Part shown: positions 16,983-24,528 of the stretch, piece by piece
Position numbering within the stretch: position 1 is the first letter of the stretch
Layout of the letters: each line of letters begins with the position of its first letter
Origin: Streptomyces asiaticus
GTDB taxonomy: Bacteria > Actinomycetota > Actinomycetes > Streptomycetales > Streptomycetaceae
Reading direction: 5' to 3'
Assembly: GCF_018138715.1 (NCBI RefSeq)
Contig: NZ_JAGSHX010000006.1
Coordinates: forward strand, 8,122,001-8,186,000
Length of the DNA stretch: 64,000 nucleotides
Made by a program: the position numbers and the translations under genes
Notes under the pieces: model-generated
What the model was told of the DNA's origin: nothing
Seen by the model: only the letters and a program-made list of their open reading frames with translations
The model's database searches: none

Positions 16983-18005
16983 GTGCCGCTGACCTCGAAA
17001 CCCCTGCGCAAGCTGGGCTTCTTGACCATTGGGCTGTTCGACGCGGCCGACCCCCGCCGGGGCCATGAGTCGACACTCGAGATCATCGAACTGGGTGAGC
17101 GGCTGGGTTTCGACAGCGCCTGGGTGCGCCACCGCCATCTGCAATACGGCATCTCCTCTCCCGTGGCCGTTCTGGCGGCGGTCTCGCAGCGCACCAGCCG
17201 CATCGAACTGGGCACGGCCGTCATCCCCATGGGATGGGAGAATCCCCTGCGGCTGGCCGAGGACCTGGCGACGGTCGACATCCTGTCCGGGGGCCGTCTC
17301 AACCCCGGGGTCAGTGCCGGTCCGCCGCACCACTACGACCAGGTCAAGGGCGCGCTCCACCCCGACACCGCCGACGCCGAGGACTTCAGCCACGAGCGGG
17401 TGCGACGGCTGCTGGACTGCGTACGCGGCGAACCGGTCACCGACTTCAGCGGTGTCGAGGGCTTCGAGGTGTTCTCCGACCGCGTCCAGCCGCACGCCCC
17501 GGGGCTCGGCCGCCGCATGTGGTACGGCGGGGGCAGCCTGCGGTCGGCCCAGTGGGCCGGTGAGCACGGAATGAACCTGCTCACCAGCAGTGTGGTGAAG
17601 GCGGAGGAGTCCGAGGACTTCGCCGGGATCCAGCTCTCGCACATCCGGACCTTCCGCGCCCACCACCCCGACGGCGACCGCGCCCGGGTGTCCCAGGGGC
17701 TCGTCGTCATCCCCACCGACACCGCCTCACCCGAGCAGCGCGCGAAGTACGAGCGGTACGCCCAGCAGCGGCTGCCGCGTACCGCCGCTCCCCAGGGACC
17801 GGCGCGCATGATGTTCGCGCCCGATCTCGTCGGCCCCTCCGAGGACATCGCCGAACGCCTCATCTCGCACGCCGCGTTCCGGGAGGTCGAGGAGGTGGCG
17901 TTCGCGCTGCCCTTCATCTTCGACCACGAGGACTACGTCCAGATCCTCACCGACATCGCCACCAGGCTCGCCCCGGCACTGGGCTGGCAACCGGCCGCCC
18001 CGTAG
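16983..18005 (+). CDS. LLM class flavin-dependent oxidoreductase
   Basis: A 340-residue luciferase-like monooxygenase. Early landmarks are LGFLTIGLFD and the HESTLEIIELGERLGFDSAWVRHRH region in parts, then a GTAVIPMGWENPLRLAEDLA flavin-site helix and DILSGGRLNPGVSAG; the YGGGSLRSAQWAGEHGMNLL segment at about 180 is family-typical. The GTG at 16983 is the start because GGAGGA (16972-16977) lies five bases ahead. It follows the SsuD-like gene by 67 bases on the same strand, so the two are probably one sulfur-responsive operon. The substrate is unknown. Confidence 0.87.
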   Translation: MPLTSKPLRKLGFLTIGLFDAADPRRGHESTLEIIELGERLGFDSAWVRHRHLQYGISSPVAVLAAVSQRTSRIELGTAVIPMGWENPLRLAEDLATVDILSGGRLNPGVSAGPPHHYDQVKGALHPDTADAEDFSHERVRRLLDCVRGEPVTDFSGVEGFEVFSDRVQPHAPGLGRRMWYGGGSLRSAQWAGEHGMNLLTSSVVKAEESEDFAGIQLSHIRTFRAHHPDGDRARVSQGLVVIPTDTASPEQRAKYERYAQQRLPRTAAPQGPARMMFAPDLVGPSEDIAERLISHAAFREVEEVAFALPFIFDHEDYVQILTDIATRLAPALGWQPAAP

Positions 18006-18017
18006 CCCTTATGTGTG

Positions 18018-18461
18018 TCAGTGGCCCTGCTGGTGTGAGTGCCCGTGCCCGTGCCCGTGTGCGTGGCCGTGTCCGTGTGCGTGCCCATGTCCTGCTCCCT
18101 CGGACGGCGCGGGCAGCGCGTCCCCGGCGCGCAGCGGGGCCGCCTCGTATCTGCCCTCGTGGGCGACGATCGGCCGCCGGTCGCCCGCGAGTTCGGGGTA
18201 CCTCTCCTCCAGCTTCTGCCGGGACTCGGCGGTGCGCCGCATGGCGGTGACGTAGTCGCGGTCGCCCCGGTAGGTCCCCTTCCAGGTCTGTGGCATCCGC
18301 TCCGGCGGCGGTGGCACTGTGGCGGTGCCGCCGAGGGCGAAGCTGCTGGGAATCTTGCGGGTCGCGGTCCCGCACTCCGGGCAGCTCGGCAGCGGGGCCG
18401 TGAACGACTGGATCACCTCGAAGCGGTGCCCGGTCTCGCAGGCGAGTTCATAGATGGCCAT
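18018..18461 (-). CDS. FmdB-type zinc ribbon protein with His-rich tail
   Basis: A 147-residue small protein. The N-terminus MAIYELACETGHRFEVIQSF followed by CPECG and KIPSSFALGG is the FmdB regulatory zinc-ribbon pattern (the first knuckle has Cys at 8 and His at 12, the second CPEC). The last 24 residues are almost pure Gly-His-Ala-Ser (HGHAHGHGHAHGHGHGHSH), a likely metal-binding tail that I have not seen as a standard part of FmdB. It lies 9 bases after the Fe-dependent dehydrogenase, so it may handle metal for that enzyme; that is inference. Confidence 0.8.
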   Translation of the reverse strand: MAIYELACETGHRFEVIQSFTAPLPSCPECGTATRKIPSSFALGGTATVPPPPERMPQTWKGTYRGDRDYVTAMRRTAESRQKLEERYPELAGDRRPIVAHEGRYEAAPLRAGDALPAPSEGAGHGHAHGHGHAHGHGHGHSHQQGH

Positions 18462-18470
18462 CGGTCCTCC

Positions 18471-19760
18471 TCACCAGAGCGACAGCGAGCGGTCGAAGAT
18501 CCCGGCGAGGTCGTCCTCGGTGACCTCGCGCGGGGCGGTGGCCAGCAGCCGCTGCTGCTTCATGGCGCCGTCCACCAGCGCGGGGATGTCGCCCTTGTCG
18601 TAGCCGACACCGCCGATGCCGTCGGGCATCCCGATGTCGCGCATCAACCGCTGGATCGCGGTGGGCAGATACTCGGCCGCGTCGGCGGGGCGTTCCATCC
18701 CGGGGGCGAGGAGCTCCGCCGCCCGCAGATGGCGTTCGGGCTGGGCGCTGAAGGTGAAGCGGAACGCCTCCGGCGCGGTGAGCGAGACGGCCATCCCGTG
18801 CGGCACCATCGGCTCGTGTGCGGGATAGCCGACGGGGTGGAAGTCCTTCACCCGCCCGGCGATCGGGTAGGCGTTGGCGTGCGGGATGTGCACGCCCGCG
18901 TTGCCGAACCCGAGGCCGGCGAAGGTGGCCGCCAGGGCCATGTCGGAGCGCGCCTCGGGATCGTCCCCGTCGCGGACCGCGGTACGGAAGGACCGCGCGA
19001 GCAGGTGCAGCGCCCGTTCCGACCACGCGTCGGAGATGGGATTGGCGCCGCAGTACGGCACCCGCTGCTCGGGGTGTTTGCGCGGGTAGGTGTCGTACGG
19101 TCGGGCCGTGTAGCTCTCCAGCGCGTGGCACAGGATGTCCATGCCGCTGGCGGCGGTCACCCCGGCGGGCAGGGTGAAGGTCAGGTCCGGGTCGATGACC
19201 GCGAGCGTGGGCCGCAGCCGGGCGTGGCTGATGCCGGTCTTCACCTTCAGCTCCAGCACGTCGAGCACGCAGATGGTGGTGGACTCCGAGCCGGTTCCGG
19301 TGGTGGTGGGGACCGCGACCAGCGGTTTGAGCGGGTTCTCGGGCGCCAGCGCCCGGCCCACGGGCGCGTTGATGTAGTCCATCAGCGTGCCGGGGTTGGT
19401 GCTGAGCAGGTTGACGGCCTTGGCGGTGTCGATGCTGGAGCCGCCGCCCACCGCGACGAAGGCGTCCCACGGGCCCGACGCCCGCGCGTGGTCGACCGCT
19501 TCCCGCAGGCTGACGTCGGTGGGCTCCACATGCGCGCCGTCGAAGACATGGGCCTCGATGCCGAACGCGGTCATCCGTTCGGCGATGCGGTGTGGCGCGC
19601 CGGTGGCGGCCACCCCGGCGTCGGTGATCACGAGGACCCGGCGGGCCCCGTGCTGGGAGAGGTCGAAGCCGATCTCGTCGGATGCTCCCGGCCCGAACTT
19701 CAGCGCCGGGGCGCCGTAGGTGAACACGGACTCGGGTCGGGCCGGAACGGTGCTGCTCAT
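18471..19760 (-). CDS. Fe-containing alcohol dehydrogenase, hydroxyacid-oxoacid transhydrogenase (ADHFE1) type
   Basis: A 429-residue group III alcohol dehydrogenase. The NAD-loop VGGGSSIDTAKAVNLL and PTTTGTGSE motif lie in the N-terminal half; metal ligands are visible in GMDILCHALESY, HIPHANAYPIAG and PHGMAVSLTAP. The GFGNAGVHIPHA block and overall length match the hydroxyacid-oxoacid transhydrogenase branch, whose known member oxidises 4-hydroxybutyrate to succinic semialdehyde while reducing 2-oxoglutarate. The gene follows an AttM-type lactonase (78 bases), whose product from gamma-butyrolactone would be that very substrate. Assignment to 4-hydroxybutyrate is inference. Confidence 0.85.
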   Translation of the reverse strand: MSSTVPARPESVFTYGAPALKFGPGASDEIGFDLSQHGARRVLVITDAGVAATGAPHRIAERMTAFGIEAHVFDGAHVEPTDVSLREAVDHARASGPWDAFVAVGGGSSIDTAKAVNLLSTNPGTLMDYINAPVGRALAPENPLKPLVAVPTTTGTGSESTTICVLDVLELKVKTGISHARLRPTLAVIDPDLTFTLPAGVTAASGMDILCHALESYTARPYDTYPRKHPEQRVPYCGANPISDAWSERALHLLARSFRTAVRDGDDPEARSDMALAATFAGLGFGNAGVHIPHANAYPIAGRVKDFHPVGYPAHEPMVPHGMAVSLTAPEAFRFTFSAQPERHLRAAELLAPGMERPADAAEYLPTAIQRLMRDIGMPDGIGGVGYDKGDIPALVDGAMKQQRLLATAPREVTEDDLAGIFDRSLSLW

Positions 19761-19838
19761 ACGCGTCCCTCCTGGGGATCGGGGTAGGTCCCGGCGGCGC
19801 GGCGAGCCGGGCTCGGAGCGCCGCCCGGGTCCGGACGA

Positions 19839-20657
19839 TCAAGCGTAGAAGCCATCGGGGGCGAGCCGCATCGAGCGCAGCTGCTCGGCGTCGTGGCCGA
19901 AGACGACGGTGGCGTCCGACCGCTCGGCGATGCCGCGGATCTTCTCCACCGAGGCGTACCAGGCGGTCAGGTCGTTGACGATGGCGGCGGGGGTGGCCGG
20001 CGGGCCGTAGGAGTCCCCCATGTAGACGGCGTCCGAGGTGAACAGCATCGTCCCGGTCTCCGGCAGCTCCACCTTCATCGACATGGTGCCGGGGGTGTGC
20101 CCGGGGGCCTCGATGAGGGTGACACCGGGCAGGATCTCGGTGTCGCCGCTGACGGTGTCGAAGTCGGCCGCCGCGTAGTCCGTCTTGAGGTGGGCACCGT
20201 TGAAGGCGCCCTCGAAGCCGAAGGCGAACTCCTTCTCCTTCTCGTGGCACACCAGCCGTGCGCCGGTGCCGGTGAACATGCCGATGTTCCCGGCGTGGTC
20301 GAAGTGCAGATGGGACAGGACCAGATAGTCGATGTCCCGCGGTTGGACACCGAGCTGGCCGAGCCGCGCGTCGAGGTACTCCTCGTCGCTCACCTGGTCG
20401 TAGGGGAAGTACTCCTGGAGGCCGGTCGGGGCCCAGCGGGTCTCCCAGTCGCGGGGGCAGCTGGTGTCCCACAGCAGCGTCCCCTCGGGGGTCTCCACCA
20501 GGACGCAGTGGGTGGTGCAGGAGTACCACTCCGGGGGCCGCTGGTGCTCGGTGCGCGTGCGCATCGTACGGCCCGCCTTGAGCAGCAGCCACGTCAGATC
20601 GCAGCTCATCGCTCCGCAGCTCAGGACGTGGACCTTGTTCGCGGTCTTCGCGGTCAT
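19839..20657 (-). CDS. AttM/BlcC-type lactonase (metallo-beta-lactamase fold)
   Basis: A 272-residue dizinc hydrolase. The metal motif HLHFDHAGN (about residues 117-125), EAPGHTPGTMS, the Asp in FTSDAVYMGD and the C-terminal GHD are all present, so it should be active. The N-terminal section (CGAMSCDLTWLL; LLWDTSCPRDW) is typical of N-acyl-homoserine lactone and gamma-butyrolactone lactonases. A GGAGGTGA ribosome site lies ahead of the ATG at 20657. In an operon with a 4-hydroxybutyrate-type dehydrogenase and an MHS transporter, gamma-butyrolactone catabolism is the simplest reading; quenching of butyrolactone or AHL signals is the alternative. Confidence 0.88.
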   Translation of the reverse strand: MTAKTANKVHVLSCGAMSCDLTWLLLKAGRTMRTRTEHQRPPEWYSCTTHCVLVETPEGTLLWDTSCPRDWETRWAPTGLQEYFPYDQVSDEEYLDARLGQLGVQPRDIDYLVLSHLHFDHAGNIGMFTGTGARLVCHEKEKEFAFGFEGAFNGAHLKTDYAAADFDTVSGDTEILPGVTLIEAPGHTPGTMSMKVELPETGTMLFTSDAVYMGDSYGPPATPAAIVNDLTAWYASVEKIRGIAERSDATVVFGHDAEQLRSMRLAPDGFYA

Positions 20658-20714
20658 GGAGCTTCACCTCCGGTCGGGACGGCCGCCGCCCGAGGGCCGG
20701 GCGGCGGTCATGGA

Positions 20715-22088
20715 TCAAGGGGTCGGGAAGGGCTCGGTGTGATCGGGGGCGTGATCGGGCGTCAGGTCACACCCCCGGGACTCGTGGACGACGAGCGCGC
20801 ACACCAGCCCGACGAGTGCCGCGCCCGCCCAGATGGCGGCGATCGGCCAGGAGGCGCCGTCGGCCGCGCTGACCAGGGCGCCCGCCACGAGCGGCACGAA
20901 CCCCGCCACCACACCGCCGAGTTGGTAGCCGATCGAGGTACCGGTGTAGCGGACGTCCGCGGGGAACAGCTCGGCGTACATCGCCGCCGTGGGCGCGTAC
21001 ATCCCCGCGTGTGCCACGGCGAGCGCGAGCAGCATGGCCAGCCAGGTGAGCCCGGTCTGCCCGGTGGCCAGCAACCAGAAGAACGGGAAGGCGAGCACGG
21101 CCGCGAATCCGGCGGCGCCCACGAACACGGGGCGCCGGCCCCAGCGGTCCGACAGCGTGCCGAAACAGGGCACCGCCAGCCCCTCGGCCACCGCCGCGAT
21201 GAGCATCCCGGTCAGCAGCACACCCCGCGACAGATCGAGATGGGAGGAGCCGTAGGACAGCACGAAGACCGAGACGATGTAGAAGGGGACACCGGCCGAG
21301 ATGTACATGCCGACCGTGAGGGCGATCGCCTTCCAGTGGCGGCGAAACGCCTCCATCGCCGGCATCTTGCGCGCCTGCCCCGCCGCCTTCACCTGGGCGA
21401 ACGTCTGGGTCTCGGTGATGCGCGAGCGGAGGAAGAGACCGACCGCGATCAGCACGACGCTGAGCAGGAACGGGATGCGCCAGCCCCAGGCGAGGAGGTC
21501 GTCATCGGGCAGCGTGGAGACCGCCGCGAACACGGTCGACGACAGCACCAGCCCCAGCGGCACCCCCATCTGCGGCAGGCTCCCGTAGAACCCACGCCGG
21601 TCGCGCGGCGAGGACTCCACGACCATCGTCACCGCGCCGCCCCACTCGCCGCCGACGGCGAAACCCTGGAGGAAGCGCAGCGTGACCAGCAGGACGGGCG
21701 CCCAGAGGCCGATGGTCCGGTAGCCCGGCAGCAGGCCGACGACGACGGTCGCCGCGCCCATCAGGAACAGCGTGAGCATGAGGACGTTTTTGCGCCCCAC
21801 GCGGTCCCCGAAGTGACCGAAGATCACTCCGCCGAGCGGTCGGGCGACGAAGCCGACCGCGAAGGTGCCGAACGCGGCCAGGGTGCCGGCCGTCGGTGAG
21901 AAGTCGGGGAAGAACTCCGTGCCGAAGACCAGCGCCGCGGCGAGGCCGTAGATGTAGAAGTCGTACCACTCGATCGTGGTGCCGATCATTCCGGCCAGTG
22001 CCGTTCTGCGGATGGCCGCCTGGGATGCCTGGTGATGTCCTTCGGCTCTGGCGTCGGGCGCCGCGTCGGCGACGGGGATATGGCTCAT
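20715..22088 (-). CDS. MFS transporter, metabolite:H+ symporter (MHS) family
   Basis: A 457-residue, 12-helix importer of the ShiA/ProP/KgtP type. The family signature is clear: TTIEWYDFYIYGLAAAL at TM1, GHFGDRVGRKNVL in the 2-3 loop, RFLQGFAVGGEWGGAV at TM4, and FGTLSDRWGRRPV in the 8-9 loop. MHS members usually carry organic acids, betaines or osmolytes. The ATG at 22088 is my choice; an ATG at 22127 would add 13 residues, and neither has a strong ribosome site. Operon position between SDR and lactonase suggests uptake of the lactone, hydroxyacid or related acid metabolised here. Confidence 0.88.
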   Translation of the reverse strand: MSHIPVADAAPDARAEGHHQASQAAIRRTALAGMIGTTIEWYDFYIYGLAAALVFGTEFFPDFSPTAGTLAAFGTFAVGFVARPLGGVIFGHFGDRVGRKNVLMLTLFLMGAATVVVGLLPGYRTIGLWAPVLLVTLRFLQGFAVGGEWGGAVTMVVESSPRDRRGFYGSLPQMGVPLGLVLSSTVFAAVSTLPDDDLLAWGWRIPFLLSVVLIAVGLFLRSRITETQTFAQVKAAGQARKMPAMEAFRRHWKAIALTVGMYISAGVPFYIVSVFVLSYGSSHLDLSRGVLLTGMLIAAVAEGLAVPCFGTLSDRWGRRPVFVGAAGFAAVLAFPFFWLLATGQTGLTWLAMLLALAVAHAGMYAPTAAMYAELFPADVRYTGTSIGYQLGGVVAGFVPLVAGALVSAADGASWPIAAIWAGAALVGLVCALVVHESRGCDLTPDHAPDHTEPFPTP

Positions 22089-22135
22089 GCGGGTGCGCTG
22101 CTCTCTTGGGGAGTCGGGTGAACCCATCGACGGGG

Positions 22136-22909
22136 TCAGAGGGTTGGCACCAGGCCGCCGTCACACCGGAGGGCGGTGCCCGTGATGTACGCGGCCTGGG
22201 TGCTGCACAGAAACGCGGCGGCGGCGCCGAACTCATCGGGTTCGCCGTAGCGCCCGGCCGGGATCGTGGCCTTGGACGCGGCCTCGATCTCGTCCAGCGG
22301 CCGGCCGGTGCGCTGGGCGGCGGCCTCGTCGATCTGCCGGGCGCGCGGGGTGGCGATGCGCCCGGGCAGCAGGGAGTTGACCGTCACGCCCTGTGCGGCC
22401 ACCTCGGCGGCGAGGGTTTTGAGGTATCCGGCGAGCGCCGCGCGGCCGAGGTTGGACAGCGAGAGGTTCGGCAGGGGCGCCTGCACACTCGTCGAGCTGA
22501 TGCTCAGGATGCGGCCCCAGCCCTTCTCGACCATGGCCGGCAGGGTGCCCCGCACCAGGATCTCCTGGGGGGTGACCAGCGTGGCGATCGCCTGCGCGAC
22601 CCCGGCGGTGTCGGTGGCGCGGGCCGGTCCGGGCGCGGGGCCCGGCCCGTTCAGTACGAGGATGTCGAGATCGCCGACGGCCTCGCGGGCGGCCGCGAGG
22701 AGCCGCTCGGCGCCGCCGTCCGCGACCAGGTCACAGCCCACGCCGACCGCGCCCGGGAGCTCGCCCGCCACCTCCTTGGCGCGCTCGGCCGACCGGCTGG
22801 TGACCACGACGTTGACCCCTTCCTCCGCCAGGGCCCGGGCGGTCGCCCGGCCGAGACCGGACGTGGATGCGCAGATGAGAGCGGTTTTGCCTGCCAGACC
22901 GAATTGCAT
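22136..22909 (-). CDS. SDR-fold protein without the canonical catalytic pair
   Basis: A 257-residue Rossmann protein close to FabG-like reductases, but the expected TGxxxGxG loop reads ASTSGLGRA and the position of the YxxxK pair reads SNLGR. The rest is regular: LVLNGPGP replaces NAG, and the C-terminus has ITGTALRCDGG. A known FabG-like subgroup lacks the tetrad in just this manner, so this is probably not decay. It is the first gene of the minus-strand lactonase operon and divergent from the FMN oxidase; a perfect TAAGAC-N3-GTCTTA palindrome sits 37 bases upstream. Function uncertain: reductase with altered chemistry or binding protein. Confidence 0.85.
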   Translation of the reverse strand: MQFGLAGKTALICASTSGLGRATARALAEEGVNVVVTSRSAERAKEVAGELPGAVGVGCDLVADGGAERLLAAAREAVGDLDILVLNGPGPAPGPARATDTAGVAQAIATLVTPQEILVRGTLPAMVEKGWGRILSISSTSVQAPLPNLSLSNLGRAALAGYLKTLAAEVAAQGVTVNSLLPGRIATPRARQIDEAAAQRTGRPLDEIEAASKATIPAGRYGEPDEFGAAAAFLCSTQAAYITGTALRCDGGLVPTL

Positions 22910-22945
22910 GGCACCTTTCCTTTTCGGCTTGCGCCGTCTGAAATC

Positions 22946-22960
22946 TAAGACGCTGTCTTA
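22946..22960. promoter_or_regulatory. Operator TAAGACGCTGTCTTA
   Basis: Perfect inverted repeat with 6-bp arms and a 3-bp centre between the divergent SDR-like and FMN oxidase genes. Near-copies of the same form occur at 25996 and 26092 between the semialdehyde dehydrogenase and the alcohol dehydrogenase, pointing to a shared regulator. Confidence 0.6.
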
Positions 22961-23043
22961 TATGCAAACCAGATGGTGCCCACGGGGGAGTGATGCGTCA
23001 AGGCTTGACGCACGTCGAAGTCGAGAGTCAGACTCCGATTTCT

Positions 23044-23057
23044 CGGACAGTGTCCAA
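23044..23057. promoter_or_regulatory. CGGACAGTGTCCAA motif (shared with the IclR promoter)
   Basis: Contains the 11-bp palindrome GGACAGTGTCC and lies 55 bases ahead of the FMN oxidase GTG. The same 14 bases occur in reverse orientation at 29768-29781, upstream of the IclR gene, which makes that IclR protein the leading candidate to bind here. Confidence 0.55.
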
Positions 23058-23111
23058 TATCTCGTCACTGGTCGAACGGCCATTGACACCCGTACATCGA
23101 GAGGCAAGACC

Positions 23112-24386
23112 GTGACCGTCTCCCAGCCCCCAGTGCCGTCCGCAGCCCCGAAGCGGCCTCGCGTGGCGCGGCAGCGACCCCGGTGGTCCGAGCTCCGCGA
23201 GGTTCTGCACGTGCGCCGGCCGACCCTCAACCCGGTCGAGCGGCGGCTCGGGGCCGCGCTGAGCATCCGCGATCTCCGTAAGGTGGCGGTGCGTACGACA
23301 CCGCGCGCGGTGTTCGACTACGTGGACGGCGCGGCCGACGCGGAGCTGACCGCGCAGCGGAACAGGGCGGCCTTCGCGGCGGTCGAGCTCGTGCCGGAGT
23401 ATCTGTCGCCGGTCGACCATCCGGACCTGTCCACGCGGGTGTTCGACCGGGAGATCGCGATGCCGCTGATCTTCGCGCCGACCGGATACACCCGGATGAT
23501 GCACCACGAGGGCGAGGCGGCGGTCGCGCGCGTGGCCGCCCGCCACGGCCTGCCGTACACGCTGTCCACCGTGGGCACCTCGACCGTCGAGGACGTGGCC
23601 GCGGCGGCTCCCGGCGGCGAACACTGGTTCCAGCTCTATCTGACCCGTAACGAGCGCCTCAACGCGGAACTCCTCGACCGCGCGCTCGCGGCCGGATTCA
23701 CCACCGTGGTCCTCACCGTGGACACACCCGTGGCGGGCCGCCACCCCAAGGACATGCGCAACGGCCTCACGATCCCGCCGTCGCTCACCCTGCGCACGCT
23801 GTTCGACATGGCCCGCTACCCGTCCTGGGTGCTCAACAAGCTGACCACGGCCCCGATCGCGTTCGCGTCACTGCGCAGCATGACCGGCGAGACGGATGTG
23901 ATCGACGCCGTAAAGGTGGCCGACGTGGTCTTCGAACCGACGCTGAACTATGACCATCTGGCCTGGCTGCGCGCCAACTGGCCGCACCGGCTGCTGGTCA
24001 AGGGGGTCCTCAGCCCGCGCGACGCGCGCCGCGCCGTCGAGACGGGCGCGGACGGAGTGGTCGTGTCCAACCACGGCGGACGGCAGCTCGACCGCACCCC
24101 GGCCACCCTCACGGTGCTGCCCGGGATACGCGAGGAGCTCGGCCCCGACGCCACGGTGATCCTCGACAGCGGCGTCACCCACGGCCAGGACATCCTCGCC
24201 GCGCGGGCGCTCGGGGCGGACGCGGTCATGATCGGCCGTGCGTATCTGTACGGCCTGATGGCCGGTGGTGAACGGGGCGTGGAGCGCGCCGTCACCATCC
24301 TGCGCGAGGAGTACTCGCGCAGTCTGCAACTGCTGGGGCTGAAGGCGAGCGACGCCATCGCACGGCATCACGTGCGGATGCCGTGA
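23112..24386 (+). CDS. FMN-dependent alpha-hydroxyacid oxidase/dehydrogenase
   Basis: A 424-residue enzyme of the L-lactate/glycolate/mandelate dehydrogenase family that oxidises an L-2-hydroxyacid to the 2-oxoacid. The active-site motif SNHGGRQLD holds the catalytic His; FAPTGYTRMMHHEGE, LSTVGTSTVEDVA, TVDTPVAGRHPKDMRNG and the phosphate-binding DSGVTHGQDILAARALGADA (in parts) are all in family order. The first 50 residues are a basic, non-conserved extension. The GTG at 23112 follows GAGAGG by seven bases. Two operator-like motifs lie in the divergent region upstream. It could oxidise 2-hydroxyacids made by neighbouring enzymes. Confidence 0.9.
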   Translation: MTVSQPPVPSAAPKRPRVARQRPRWSELREVLHVRRPTLNPVERRLGAALSIRDLRKVAVRTTPRAVFDYVDGAADAELTAQRNRAAFAAVELVPEYLSPVDHPDLSTRVFDREIAMPLIFAPTGYTRMMHHEGEAAVARVAARHGLPYTLSTVGTSTVEDVAAAAPGGEHWFQLYLTRNERLNAELLDRALAAGFTTVVLTVDTPVAGRHPKDMRNGLTIPPSLTLRTLFDMARYPSWVLNKLTTAPIAFASLRSMTGETDVIDAVKVADVVFEPTLNYDHLAWLRANWPHRLLVKGVLSPRDARRAVETGADGVVVSNHGGRQLDRTPATLTVLPGIREELGPDATVILDSGVTHGQDILAARALGADAVMIGRAYLYGLMAGGERGVERAVTILREEYSRSLQLLGLKASDAIARHHVRMP

Positions 24387-24528
24387 GCGGCTGTATGAGG
24401 TGAGCGCCCGTACGCCACGAGCGGCCACGCCATGAGCGCCCGTACGCCGTGAGCGTTCCGGGGACGGGCGTGAGGGGTTCCGGGAACGGGAGAGGGCGGG
24501 GAGGCGGGCCCTCTGGACGGTTCCAGGC

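Noticed and set aside
18039..19787. 582-codon plus-strand frame opposite the Fe-dependent dehydrogenase
   Set aside because: Shadow of the dehydrogenase and FmdB genes; Gly/Arg/Val-rich with no motif or ribosome site.
19893..21899. 668-codon plus-strand frame opposite the lactonase and MHS transporter
   Set aside because: Complement of two well-supported genes, rich in Gly, Arg, His and Asp, and it crosses an intergenic region.
22266..23111. Upstream extension of the FMN oxidase frame to a start at 22266
   Set aside because: It would run antisense through the SDR gene; similarity begins after the GTG at 23112, which has a ribosome site.
24402..24460. Direct repeat TGAGCGCCCGTACGCC (two copies) between convergent genes
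   Set aside because: Only two copies in a short convergent gap; no hairpin and no sign of mobility.
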